Assembly: GCF_000499845.2 (NCBI RefSeq)
Contig: NC_023753.2
Span: forward strand, 2,728,001 to 2,792,000
DNA from: Phaseolus vulgaris
Lineage: Eukaryota; Streptophyta; Magnoliopsida; Fabales; Fabaceae
Length of the DNA stretch: 64,000 nt
Reading direction: 5' to 3'
Positions 12,301 to 24,000 of this stretch are shown in pieces. Numbering within the stretch: position 1 is the first letter of the stretch; each line of letters begins with the position of its first letter. The notes under the pieces were generated by a model. That model searched no databases. It was not told the DNA's origin and saw nothing but the letters and a program-made list of their open reading frames with translations. Position numbers and translations under genes: made by a program.

Positions 12301-13668
12301 GTTCAAATGACGTTAACAGCACGAACACGTGCAGATCCAAATTCTCACAGATAATAGATACCAACCAACTAAAGTTTGTCACCCTAAGTCTAAGAAAAAT
12401 TATCCCATCAACAGCATATCCCACAATTTCCAAGAGAAACATAAAATGAAACCATCTAAATTTTCAGTTACAAACGAACAAAACCGCCATTTTGACATTC
12501 AATAGAAAACTTACTGGATAGTTCAACATGATCCTTTGCCTGTATTCCTTGTGCTTTTGAATCTGTTCAATCCAAGATAGAGTAGTAAAGTCAAAAACTC
12601 AAAAGAGTGAACAACAAAACCAAGCCAAAAACAAAAAATACCAGGAAAAAATAAAATAAAAACATCTCCATTATCATACTAAGGATGGGACTCATTTATC
12701 ATCACCTATTTAGGTTAACAAGTATTTTAATAGAAATGGAAACTTAATAAATTTTCTAAGACAAGTGCAGATAGAAATCTCTATCATGTAGACTTCTACA
12801 CTTGAGAATAATAAGCTTTCAAAAACCCGCTAACAATACAAGGCAGATGAATCATTTTTCAAGATAGGCACACACAGGCAAGCACTCTCAACCGACAAAA
12901 GAGTATGCCAATGAAAGAAAAGATTGACCTTTTTCCTAAGAACTAAGAAGACAAGACTAATAACATAAATGATTAGGAATCACATCTTTGATGAAAGACC
13001 AGCTTGTTAAACAAACATGGCCATCTTCACAACATGCACCCGCATTCAGCAATCAAAATATAGAATCATCCAAATTGTGTGCTGCCATTTAAGAAAGACA
13101 ATATGCAACACAATTCAAATATCTACTTTTCCCAATTTCCATCAAATTTTTCCCAAACCAATCGAGAATGCAGGAAAGACAGCAACAAGGTACCACAAAC
13201 GAAAGGAGACCCTATTGACCAAGGGCAACATCAAAATGAAATTTTAATTAAAGAAACGACAAAATTCAGCGCTCCCAAACTCCAACACCCATCTGGGCCC
13301 TTCATCGCACCGTTATTTTTCAAACACAGTGGAAGTCAACAAAAATTAAAAGTGCAAGAGTCCAAAATTGTAGTGACACCCACCCGAATGCGCTCACTCT
13401 CGGGCAAATACCGAAGCAAAATGTTCCTCATGTACTGAACCTTAACCTCGCGTGAGAGGTTGAGCATGTGGGTAGGCAAATACTGCTCCAGAGAGCTAAA
13501 CACAAGAGGGTTGAACTCCAATTGAAGGTCCTCATAGTTTTCAGACTTGTGATCTCGCTTGGGGCTTATGCAGAGGCTGTCTGAACCTCCCACACCCACG
13601 TATACATTGGAAGGACGAGGTTGCTGTGGGGCACTTCGCTCCAAAGAAACATTCTTGTTCTGAGACAT
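9311..13668 (-). CDS. 2OG-Fe(II) oxygenase, PKHD-type hydroxylase (At1g22950-like), copy 3
   Basis: A close tandem paralogue of copy 2 with the same predicted iron- and 2-oxoglutarate-dependent chemistry. Nine exons: 13668-13384, 12562-12515, 12128-11952, 11862-11712, 11603-11517, 10588-10464, 10225-10107, 9556-9445 and 9346-9311, giving 379 aa. Exons 2-8 have exactly the lengths found in copy 2. Key residues are H252 and D254 (FHVDDSEVSLN), H312 in HRHGAR and R322 in TTSGNR. The last exon (ELMKREMQSAS then stop) uses a CAG/GTAACA donor and TTGCAG acceptor; reading through that donor would instead end at 9340. Oddities: the donor after exon 6 is GTCTGC where copy 2 has GTATGA, and the last 21 bp around the end of exon 7 are duplicated in intron 7. 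It is probably functional unless the weak donor impairs splicing. Confidence 0.87.
9650..10070. repeat. Insertion in intron 7 of copy 3 with 'GTGTCCGTGTTG' signature
   Basis: This stretch is absent from the matching intron of copy 2, which is only 163 bp long. Its two ends carry related motifs: GTTCGGACACTCC and TGTCCGTGTTGGACACATA near 9660-9705, and TTTCCGTGTCCGTGTTGTAT and GTGCCTATGTGGCATAGG near 10027-10064. It looks like a short transposable element or processed repeat. The class cannot be named from sequence alone. Confidence 0.55.
10073..10126. repeat. 21-bp duplication of the exon 7 end in copy 3
   Basis: The 21-bp string beginning ccttctacaccagagaatta occurs at 10073-10093 and 10106-10126. 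The second copy spans the 3' end of exon 7. The first lies in the intron and lacks a GT at the equivalent donor position (AAGGAA), so only the exonic copy keeps a donor. Confidence 0.85.
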
Positions 13669-13739
13669 GACGGTGTTTAGCAGAGAGGAAGAGAATGAAA
13701 GAAGAAAACCCAAAAGGGTGATTGTTGTGTGAATTCAGA

Positions 13740-14583
13740 GAAAGCGTTGAAGGGGTTCGAGTGTTAGAGTGAGGGTGGTGATGTTCTCACTACCCTTCAA
13801 TTTCATCGTGTCTCTCTGGTTTTGGTGGGTTTCTGAGCTCAGTGGTTTTTCTATTACGTTATAAGAGAAAAACATTTCAATGTCTCTTTGCAATAATCTT
13901 TGCATTTATAGGCTTTACTATTTATTTATTTATTTTCATGAACCTTCTTTTGTATTTTTTTTTAGTCCCTTTTCAAAAAAAATAAAATTTGTTTTAGTTT
14001 TTAAATTTGTATTCCTAACACTTTTTATCATATCTGACAAACTACACTGTAAAGTATCTTTAACAAAGCTGTTTATATTGATTAAAGTTATAAAAAAATT
14101 GTTTAATCAATGGTATTATTGCAGAAAACGACATATATAGTTGTATATAAACAATATTGTTTTAAATTAGAAAAAATATTTTAAATATTCATAATAAGTT
14201 AATTATAATATCTATAAAATTAGAGTGAGTACTAGGTTTAACAACATTACATAGAACATGAACAAGCCATAATAAACATTAACATTTGAGTGAATTTTTA
14301 TATAAAGTACGTAAACCTAACATTGCAAAATCCATGGAAATAAAATAAATTATATATTTTTGGATATTATTGGTAAATAATGTTCACCCGTGTAAATTTA
14401 ATTAAAAAATTAATGATTTAAAATTTCAATAAAATAATAAATTTTAAAATTAATGCATAGTAATTGATGAATTGCAACAGGCCAAATACTCATTAATAGC
14501 ATTGAAATCCAATATGTTTCTTCAAACATTTCAAACTTGTTTTTTAGATATTCATTAATTAATATAGCATGATTTATTAATGA

Positions 14584-14628
<45 letters not shown>

Positions 14629-15880
14629 TTTCCTTTTTATTTCTCTTTTAAGATTTTGACATGATTTGGTTTACACTCTTAAAGTTTTTTCCACACATTA
14701 AAACAATATTAACTATGCATTTTTTTAAACTTTTACTAAAATAACTTCACTCTTTCAAATAGAGGATTACTTTGACAATCTAAAGATAAATTAAGAGGAA
14801 AAAAATAATATTACATTTAAAAATTAGAACATCAATGAATGTGTATTCAATTTTTAAAAGACTAAAAATGTACTAATGAAAAAAAGTCAAAATAAAATAT
14901 AATAATATTTTTTTAATTCAGTAAAATACTAAATATAAGTTAATGAAGTTTAGTTCAATTGATTAAATATAATGTCGGTTAATTTCTCTTGTTTGCAAGC
15001 AATTTTATTTCAATCTTTAAGTTTTTATTCTATCTTCTCTTTACTTTTGTCATTAAAAATCTCATTTTTTAGAATTTGATTTTGCTCCATGGTATTTGGA
15101 AGGCTAAGGTTTATCTATGTTGAATAATTTACCTTACAGTTTATAAGTGTTGAATGTTCTTCTTATTTGAATAAGGAATTTATTGAAAGAGAAAAATTTT
15201 AGGTAAGAAAGCTACGAATTCTAAGTAAGGAAGTTATCTTAGGAGGTCATAATGGAGGTAAACTCTAAACTATAGTTTTTTTTTTTTAACGTTTTATTAG
15301 AATAATATTATGTTGTAAGTAGAGTTTAGAGTTCTTATTAAATATAAAACATTTGAGTTGAATTTGAAGAATATTTGTTGGAAGTGTATTTAATATTCTC
15401 CAATTGCATATAAAATTGGTGTGTTTAGTATTTTATAGTCCAATGTAAAATATGAATAACTCCAGTTTATCTTTATCTATACTTATATTTTTCATTATAA
15501 CTGTTTGTATTGTACACAAAATTATTCCTATTTTATTTTTATTATTTTGTAATTTTGTGATTTCAGCTGTTAACAAAATAGTTTTTAAGTTTTAAAAAAT
15601 TATTTTTATTTATTACCACCTATTAGTTGCTAAATGTCCACTACCTTTGGGAGAGTGGAAAAATCTTACAGTAATGGAAAATAAAAAATACCACAAATAG
15701 TATAATAAAATAAATGAGGTTAAATTTGAAAATAACACGTGCGAATTTGGTTTTTCTTCTACCTTTCTTCATTTTACAGGAAGATAATATTTACTATTCA
15801 CATGTATATTGAGATCGTTCTCTTTCTCCACAAAACTCTGGATCAAAATAACATATATCCTCTCACTTCTCACTTCTTTG
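13740..15880. other. 5' flank of copy 3 and AT-rich intergenic DNA
   Basis: 13740-13870 is less AT-rich and probably holds the 5'UTR and promoter of copy 3 on the minus strand, with a TATA-like CTTATAACG at about 13857-13866. The remainder is very AT-rich with no supported gene and a long (AT)n tract at 14588-14627. Confidence 0.5.
14588..14627. repeat. (AT)n microsatellite, about 20 units
   Basis: Uninterrupted alternating AT over about 40 bp in intergenic DNA. Confidence 0.95.
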
Positions 15881-16930
15881 TCCTAAGAGTTTGTTGTTTG
15901 TTTTGTTTGGATTGGAAAAAGAATTTGAGGGAGTAAATTTGAAATGATTTAAAAAGAAAGTAAAGTTGTTTTGATTGAAATATCTTATTGTAAAGTTGTG
16001 AGGAGATTTTATTGAATTTTGTAAATAATGTGATGGTTATAGAAAAATAATAATAATTTATATTATATTATATATTTAATTATATTTATTTTATTATAAT
16101 ATAAATGTAAATATGAATGAATTAATAATATAAAAATATAATATTTATTTTATATAATAATTATAAATATATATATATATATATTAACCATTTATATATA
16201 AACATATATATTCTAAACAGTAAATCTTTGCAAGAGTGTAAAGTAAAAATTCTGAATTGTTATTACCTTGTTTTTTGTTTTTTATTTTTCCGTGCCTTCA
16301 TTCTTGGAAAAACAAACATGACATAAGAGTTTATTTAGATTGGAGAGAGGATTTGAAGGAGGAAAACCACTCCCCCTTACATTTATAGTAAAATATTAAT
16401 ATTTGTAATAAAAAAATTAAAAATTTTCCTTAATGATAATATAAATAAAATGTAAAATATTCAAATATTTTCAAAATTAAAAAAATTATAAATAATTAAA
16501 ATATTAATATTTATTAAGGTGTAAGGTGAAGTATGAATATAAAAAAAACATTTTTTTTTAAAAGAATAGATTTGGAGTATCTAAAAGAAATGATAAGAAA
16601 GTGAACTTGTTTAAAGTCAGATATATTAGTATAAATTTGAGAAAAGATTTTTTTAAAGTTTGTGAATAATTCAATGACCGTGAAAATATAATTATTATTT
16701 ATATTATATTATATAATTAATTATATTTATTTTATTATAATATAAATATGAATGAATTAATAATATTAAATATAATATTTATTTTATATAATAATTATAA
16801 AATATATATTTTTAACCATTTATATATAAATAAATAAATATATATTTTTTGAACCCTAAACATTTACAAATTTTTTTATTACGAAGAATAAATCTGAATT
16901 ATTATTACTTCGTTTTTTATTTTTATCTAT
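15880..16930 (+). repeat. Two side-by-side copies of a GTTTGGAT-type dispersed repeat
   Basis: Two related segments, about 15885-16250 and 16325-16870, follow the same order. Each starts with a T-rich 'ttTGGATTGGA..gaggATTTGA' head, continues with a 'ttgtgaata-atg-tgatg/accg' stretch, and ends in an AT-rich tail containing the shared block aatgaattaataat and 'accatttatatataaa'. A related element in opposite orientation lies at about 45560-46225. The pattern suggests a non-autonomous DNA transposon (MITE-like) family. Clear terminal inverted repeats and target-site duplications could not be fixed. Confidence 0.5.
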
Positions 16931-17130
16931 AATTTCCGTCTGCCAAAAAACATGACATAAGTAACATTAGAAAAGGACTTTTGTGTTTGAAAATATAAAG
17001 TTGAAAAGAAAAAGGGAAAGTGGGTTGTTGATATTGCCGCTTGAGAAGTGTCTCACATCACCTACCGCGGAGTGACCGAGAAAACCAAACCAAACGCTTC
17101 ATCTTTCTTTTTCACATTTTCTCTTTTCAC

Positions 17131-17137
17131 TATAAAA
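17131..17137 (+). promoter_or_regulatory. TATA box of plastid aldolase gene
   Basis: TATAAAA lies 78 bp upstream of the ATG at 17209. A C/A-rich leader (acaacacaacgcaacc) of about 45 nt follows, as expected for a highly expressed plant gene. Confidence 0.6.
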
Positions 17138-17208
17138 CCTTCAAATCACAAACACAACACAACGCAACCTTCACTCTGCATCGATCAATCTCTTCACTCT
17201 CAACTTCC

Positions 17209-19544
17209 ATGGCCATGGCTTCTGTAAAGCTCAATACTTTCTCTCCACAGTGGATCGCCCCCACCACCTTCTCTCCTCGCCGAGTCTCTCTCCCGATCCG
17301 CGCCTCTTCTTACCAACAAGAACTCGTCCAAACCGCTGTTAGTACCAATACTTTATTTTATCTTCTTCTTTCTTGCCCTTCATCAATTCGCTTCATTTCC
17401 AACGTTTTTAAGCTGTAAAGGTTTTAACTTTGCTGTTCTTTCGTACACCCTTTGTGCATGCATATTTTGCTTCTTTTGGTCGTTTGTTTGTTGATTTTGA
17501 TTAGTTTGATTCATGATTTACTGTGGAATGAAATCTCTCCCTGGGTTTGACTTTTTAGTATTACTTTAGTTTTTGGAAGATGCTTTCGGTTGCTGTTTTT
17601 CTGTGTCGATTTGGATTCTAGTTGGTATTTAAAACGACGATTTTCTTGACTCTTTATCATTCACAAGTTTTATTTTTTCTTCTGAACTTGATCCATTCGC
17701 ATAGGTCAGAATAGATTATCTCCGGTGATATTATCACACTATCACTTCGGGATCTTAACCCTTCAGTGAACGTAATCAATATACTATATTTATTATATAA
17801 AGTGTAAGCTTAAAAGAATTAATGATGAGATCGTGAAGCAGGATCGTCTCAATTTTATATTTGTTGAAGATGATTCGTTCCCAGGGATGCATAGCTAGAT
17901 GTAGATTTCTTTTGATTAGTTATTGATTTCTTTTGATTAGTTATTGGTTTCTTTCTGGGTTGTTGACTGGCTTTCTTGTTTGTTGGTTGTATAGAAATCT
18001 ATTGCATCTCCTGGGCGTGGAATTCTTGCAATTGATGAATCAAATGCAACATGTGGGAAGCGTTTAGCATCCATTGGATTGGACAATACTGAGGTGAATC
18101 GCCAGGCCTACAGGCAACTTCTTCTCACCACACCTGGCCTTGGTGAGTATATTTCTGGTGCCATTCTTTTCGAAGAAACCCTTTACCAGTCAACCACTGA
18201 TGGAAAGAAATTTGTGGATTGCCTCCGTGATGAGAACATTGTTCCTGGCATCAAAGTTGATAAGGTTTGTTGTTTGAGTTTGTCAATGGTGTCATGTCTT
18301 ACTGTTTAGATTTAGAAGTTGGCTCGGTGGTTACATTTTTAGATTTGCTATTTTTAGGGTCTGGTCCCTCTGCCGGGGTCAAACAATGAATCATGGTGCC
18401 AAGGGTTGGATGGATTGGCTTCTAGATCTGCTGAATACTACAAGCAAGGTGCTCGATTTGCCAAGTGGTAAGTCACTTTTTCTTTGTGAAATTTTCTTAA
18501 TTGAATGCATTGAAGGTGAGTTTAAAATTGTTTTGATCTACAGGAGGACAGTTGTTAGCATTCCATGTGGTCCTTCTGCATTAGCTGTTAAGGAAGCAGC
18601 ATGGGGACTTGCACGTTATGCTGCTATCTCTCAGGTATTCTTGCTCCCATAAATCTCTGTTTGCTGAAATTAGCTGATAATAGAGTAATGTACATATATT
18701 TGTCATTTATCCTTTGGTCTTGATCACCGTACCCATGTGGGTTTAGTTTTTGTTATGATAACCTGTAATTTTTGTTATTATTTGAACTTTTGTTACTTGA
18801 TGTTGGTGCACATAAAACTATTTCTTACTGTTTATCTCAAGAAATGCTTTTCCCTCACAATGGACTCATCCCCTGGCTCCACTTGTTCTTCATTGCAGGA
18901 CAATGGTCTTGTGCCAATCGTAGAGCCTGAAATTCTTCTCGACGGAGACCACCCAATTGAGTGGACATTGGAAGTGGCCGAGAAAGTCTGGTCAGAAGTC
19001 TTCTTCTATTTGGCTGAAAACAATGTCCTTTTTGAGGGAATTTTGCTCAAACCTAGCATGGTTACACCGGGGGCTGACCACAAGGAAAAGGCTTCTCCAG
19101 AAACCATTGCTAAATATACTCTAACCATGCTTAGAAGAAGAGTTCCTCCTTCAGTTCCTGGAATCATGGTACAGCAACCGGTTCTTTTGTATTATTGCAC
19201 TTAATAAAGAATTTGAAATTTAGAACTACTAAAGTAAACAGTAAAAATGTTGTTTGTTTTCTCAGTTTTTGTCTGGTGGACAATCTGAAGCGGAAGCCAC
19301 ACTAAATCTGAACGCAATGAACCAAAGCCCCAACCCATGGCATGTTTCTTTCTCATATGCCCGAGCTCTTCAGAATACAGTGCTGAAGACGTGGAAAGGA
19401 CAGCCTGAGAATGTGGAAGCTGCTCAAAAGTCTCTTTTGGTGCGCGCTAAAGCAAACTCCTTGGCTCAACTTGGAAGATATTCCGCGGAGGGTGAGAGCG
19501 AAGAAGCAAAGAAGGGAATGTTTGTCAAGGGCTATACCTACTAA
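17209..19544 (+). CDS. FBA: Fructose-bisphosphate aldolase, class I, chloroplastic (FBA3-like)
   Basis: It cleaves or condenses fructose-1,6-bisphosphate to and from dihydroxyacetone phosphate and glyceraldehyde-3-phosphate, and sedoheptulose-1,7-bisphosphate in the Calvin cycle, in the plastid stroma. Six exons: 17209-17337, 17995-18264, 18358-18467, 18544-18634, 18899-19168 and 19266-19544, giving 382 aa. Residues 1 to about 32 form a Ser/Thr/Pro/Arg-rich transit peptide (SLPIRASS at its end); the enzyme body starts at [20 protein letters not shown]. Visible catalytic elements are D57 in AIDESNAT, the Glu residues of [12 protein letters not shown] (about 209/211), the Schiff-base lysine near K251 in [14 protein letters not shown], and the C-terminal Tyr (KGYTY), a family hallmark. 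The ATG in tccATGGcc fits plant context; the open frame extends upstream of it but starts in the promoter. It lies tail to tail with the helicase gene. Confidence 0.95.
17903..17950. repeat. 21-bp tandem repeat in aldolase intron 1
   Basis: Two perfect units beginning gatttcttttgattagtta (21 bp each, 17903-17923 and 17924-17944) plus a partial third lie about 45 bp before the intron 1 acceptor. Confidence 0.85.
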
Positions 19545-19671
19545 AAGTTTAGGTGTCTTTTTGGCCTTCAGTTGTTTTGTTTTAGCTATTTCTCATTCAT
19601 CTTGGCAGTGAACGTGAAGGGGACTTAGATGTGTTTTAGTTTTTTTTTTCAATTTCTTGCAAATGAGTTTG

Positions 19672-19677
19672 AATAAA
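19672..19677 (+). terminator. Candidate poly(A) signal of aldolase
   Basis: AATAAA lies 128 bp after the stop codon, preceded by a T-rich stretch, a typical plant 3'UTR arrangement. Confidence 0.45.
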
Positions 19678-19679
19678 TT

Positions 19680-21040
19680 GAAGCTAGAAAGAAAGGTTTC
19701 CTGGTGAAATGGAGGTTGGGTATTAGGAAAAACCCAAATAGGACAAAAAAACAGAAGAAAACAAGTTTATTACATATTTGCCTAACAGATTTTGTTCTTG
19801 GCAGCCCAATATGTGATTGAGACATAACATTGGCATGTTTAATCCGCATTTGTGTGTGCCATATTTTGTAAGCATTTAAAAAATGATAACAATAAGCCAC
19901 TTCTTTTTCTCATAGTTGCTTTTATTCCTGATGAGCGCGATATGCAATTAATAAACCCTGCTGCTGCACTCGCCTATGAAATCAGTGGGTCAGAGTTATG
20001 CATGTATACTTCTGGTTAATTTTAAAATTTCTTTTATTGTCCAAATAAAGTTTTAATCATAACTTGGTCGAAGATTAAGATAAAGTACTAAATATGATTT
20101 TATGGTAAGTCTTTTTTTTTATATCTAGAATTGATTCGGGAGAAGTTTGTTGAAGCAAACTTTTTTCCATTCTTTTTTCTCGGATACACAACATTATTAT
20201 CGAGAAATATACGATAAACCAAAAATTCTTGGGGTATTGAACAAATTAATGAAAGGAAAGAAGAAAAGCACGTTTTCTTTTCATTTCAGCAGAGAAATTT
20301 TAATTAAAGGGAAAAAAATCTTTCTATTTTCCTTGCATGTATTTTCATTGGGTCAAACACAGCACTTGGCGTTTGGTTTACCGGCAAAACACATTCCAAA
20401 GCACATTCAAAGTCTGGTTCATTTCTTGCAGGGCTCAGTCCTCTCAAAGCAACTAAGAATGTGATAAATTCCAACTTATATTTTCACCACCCAAAACTTA
20501 TTGATCCTGAACAATCGTTTCAGTTTCCCATTTATTTGACCTATAATTTGTCCAAAACCTGTTACTTGGGATGCAATGTGGTTCGACATATTTAGGATTT
20601 TAATAATGTCAAAATTGATAATTACTGTACAAAATTAATGGGTGAATATACTGGGATTCGAGTGTGGCATCATTTCCCGCAGAATGTGAACAACCCCAAC
20701 CTCAATCCATTTAATGAATGCTATGTACTAATCCCTCCTATTGTATGACCCTGCCACTAACCGTCTATTTTCTCACTGATGTAAAAGCATAAAACTGGAA
20801 AAGTATCATCAAGCCTTGATTGACAGTTACTTGCCTCATGCTCACGGATGATCTTTTATCTTGCTTCAATCAAAGAACGAGTATCTTTCAACTTCAAATT
20901 CAATCTGGTTGACGGTGGATTTGGGCTTGGTTGCTTTCATGAACAAATTGACTCATTGATCCAGGACTTTATAGTAACAATGGCCCATCAAACCACCATG
21001 CTCCCTTTTACCTTGGAATTGAGCATATTAGTATGACCGC
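19680..21040. other. Convergent intergenic region between aldolase and helicase
   Basis: No supported gene. The part next to 21040 should contain the 3'UTR of the minus-strand helicase. An open stretch at about 20147-20464 has no recognisable similarity and no splice support. Confidence 0.5.
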
Positions 21041-24000
21041 TTAATTGTGATCCTTCTTACTTTTCTTAATTAACATTGACAAGTGTTTGATATACTCCCT
21101 GCCTGTTTGCTTTCCACCCATCAGCCACTGCAATGCCTCAGCTGCAGCATCTTTTTCTGCACTCTTTTTATTGTTACAAGGTTGACCCATTGTCTGAATT
21201 CCATTGAATTCAACTGTAGCCTGAAACTGATTGTTCTTCAATTGTTTAGTCCTGTAGACGGGTGCTGCATATCCTGATCTGGTAAGCAATGTTTGGAGCT
21301 GACTTTTAGAATTATCTCCCCCAGGTCCACTCTCAGTCCTTGAAACCAAGGTTGGATTTGAGGCCATCGTAATAGATTTCTTTGGTGGTTTAAGGACCTG
21401 GCGACCAAATACAAATCTACCTTCACATAGGTCATTCGATATCAGCAGCCGTACTGCAGATAGGAGATCATGATACCACTGTATGCCCATTCTTGGAAAA
21501 AGTAGCTGTCAAATACAAAGTTCAAATTAAAAGTTTAACCGCCATGTTATCAATTCAGACTTGCGACAGGAAAAGCACTAAAACAGAAACATAATGCTAG
21601 TTCTATTTTCATCGAGAAGGTAGGAGAATGAAATTAATTTGCACCTACTTTGCTCTGAATGAAGGCATCAAGTTCTCTCCTTATACTCTGGTACAAATCA
21701 ACAACACTGGGATCCACAAAAAACTCAAGATATCCTCCCAACATTTTTAAGTGATTATCCTGATAGAAAAGGGTTGGATTCAAGTAAAACACAAGACAAC
21801 TAAAACTAAGACTGCAATTTGAAACTGCGAACATTGCATATAATATATAATAAACACAAGAAACAATAAAAAACCACATCACACTTACAGCATCTCCCTT
21901 CAATAAGCTTCCACCAAACAGAAGCACCACTGAATCAGACACAGCTGTTGAGTCACGGAGAAAAACGGAATTCACTTTTATCTTCTCGTTAAAAACAAGC
22001 CATGGATATGGAATTTTAGTCTCCCGAGCATTCACTGAGTTCTAGGCAAATGAAATGAATATTCAATTAAAACCGAAAGCCCAAAAAAAAAGGAAAGGCA
22101 ACATAAAACCTTAATAGAATTATTTAAAATGCTTCACAGCTAGCAGCAAATTATAAAGGTCTGAATGGACTAACCGAATATAGGAGCACTTGACCATCCT
22201 CCATTGTTTTCAAAGAGAATGATTTCTCATTATTCTGCAAATGAAATTACATATTTATTTACATTTTCAAAACACAACATACAAATATACAAACGTTCAG
22301 GAGGGCATCTATTCCACCAATTTGAGATTCTGATGAGCAAAAGTTCAAATTTTAAAATATAACTGAGTCGAATAAAAGAAATTGTCATCATGTATTATAA
22401 TTAACTGAACAGAACACGAACTAATTTAAATTATACTTGATTATTTCTCTTCATCTATAATTCAGAAAGAAAATTTAGAACTACAAGTACAAGAAAATAT
22501 TTTTTTATAAACAAACTATTCTGTTGTAGTACTAGAATAAACTATTAACACAAAAAAAATATAGGCTGATGAAGTCATTAATATATTATGTGTCTTAAAA
22601 ATAGGACATACCACAACAGAACCAATTCCAGGATATAGACCATAGCAAATAACTGCTCGGATAAGATTTACATCAGAGCTCCATGCATTGCAGCTGGCTG
22701 CATTGCTATCAACTAATCCGGTATCCTTGAGCAGGCATATGAACTCTCTCCGAAGAGCATCAATAGCTTTCATGGATTGCAAGGAAAGAAAATTTTTCCA
22801 GCAGTATTCATATCCACCCAGGTCCACTTCAGCATCTTTCCAACCTTCATGTGCCCTTACAAGTGCAAGGTGGTCACTATATGCACCACAGAATTGAGAT
22901 TTTGCAGCCTCTGCAAGCTACAATGAAGAACTTTGAGCATTCAAATAATGAAATTCATTTTAAGACAAGACATCACACAACAAGTTGGAAAATAAATGGG
23001 CCACATTACTTATACTGATTGTCATGAAAGTGACCATATCCATTACCAACTTCAAATAAGTCTAATTAACTGAAATAGTACTATCCTAACTAGCTCTTAC
23101 ATTCAGAAAAAAAAGTCAAAAAATATCACATGATATAACTTTGGCAACAAAACAATTTAGAAGTTTTTTATTATTTTTTTAAATAGTGCACAGATAAAAG
23201 TCTCTTTCAAGCAGTATACAGAAGGTAAGCTGCAATTCTTTTTTGGAGAAATACTAGGAACACACTTCTTTCAACACTATTATCGGATGAATTTCATGTT
23301 GGTACCACTCAGTAGGAAGTGGGACACCACATAATTTAATGGGCCCACAAAAATTTAACCCGATAATAGTATGTTGCCAGGGACTACCAGATAGAAAAAC
23401 CCCGCTGAAGAAAAGGAGAGTAAGAATGGAAGCTGTTTGGTCTTTTGAGGGGGCATATATCACACCAATGGGCCATGAGCAAACCAATATAAAAGACCAC
23501 AACATCACCTTTAACGCAAAACCTTGAGGAAATGGGTTTATAGGTATCTTTTTTCTTATATATTACTCAACATTTTCTTTTCTACTGAGTGTGGGACTCA
23601 AACTTACACTTGAATTTCTAACAATCTCTCCCTCAAGTAAGTCTTTTACACGTTGGTACACTCTCTACGAGCGAAATTATTTTTAACCATGCATATCTTA
23701 TTAGTGGCACTTACTCATACCGTTACCATAATGGAAAACCCCTACTAGGAAGACTTTCGATACAAAGACCATTCAATATATTGTACTCGTCCGAGCCAGT
23801 CAATCACAAGACGAACTTGACACTAATACCATATTAAGAAAGTGTACTTTAAGCTTAACTCAACCCTACAAGTTGGTTTATAAAGTTAGATTTGCACCCA
23901 ATATTATAACTTTGTCATATTTCTAGTTAATGTAAAATCTCCAACACATCCCCTCACATTGAGAACATCGAGCATGAGAATAGAGGGAGACTCGATAGAA

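Noticed and set aside
17041..17208. Upstream extension of the aldolase first-exon frame
   Set aside because: The extension runs through the TATA box and leader, and its first codon is not ATG. The ATG at 17209 in good context begins a normal transit peptide.
20147..20464. 105-codon plus-strand frame between aldolase and helicase
   Set aside because: No similarity recognised, no promoter or splice support, and it partly overlaps likely helicase 3' flank.
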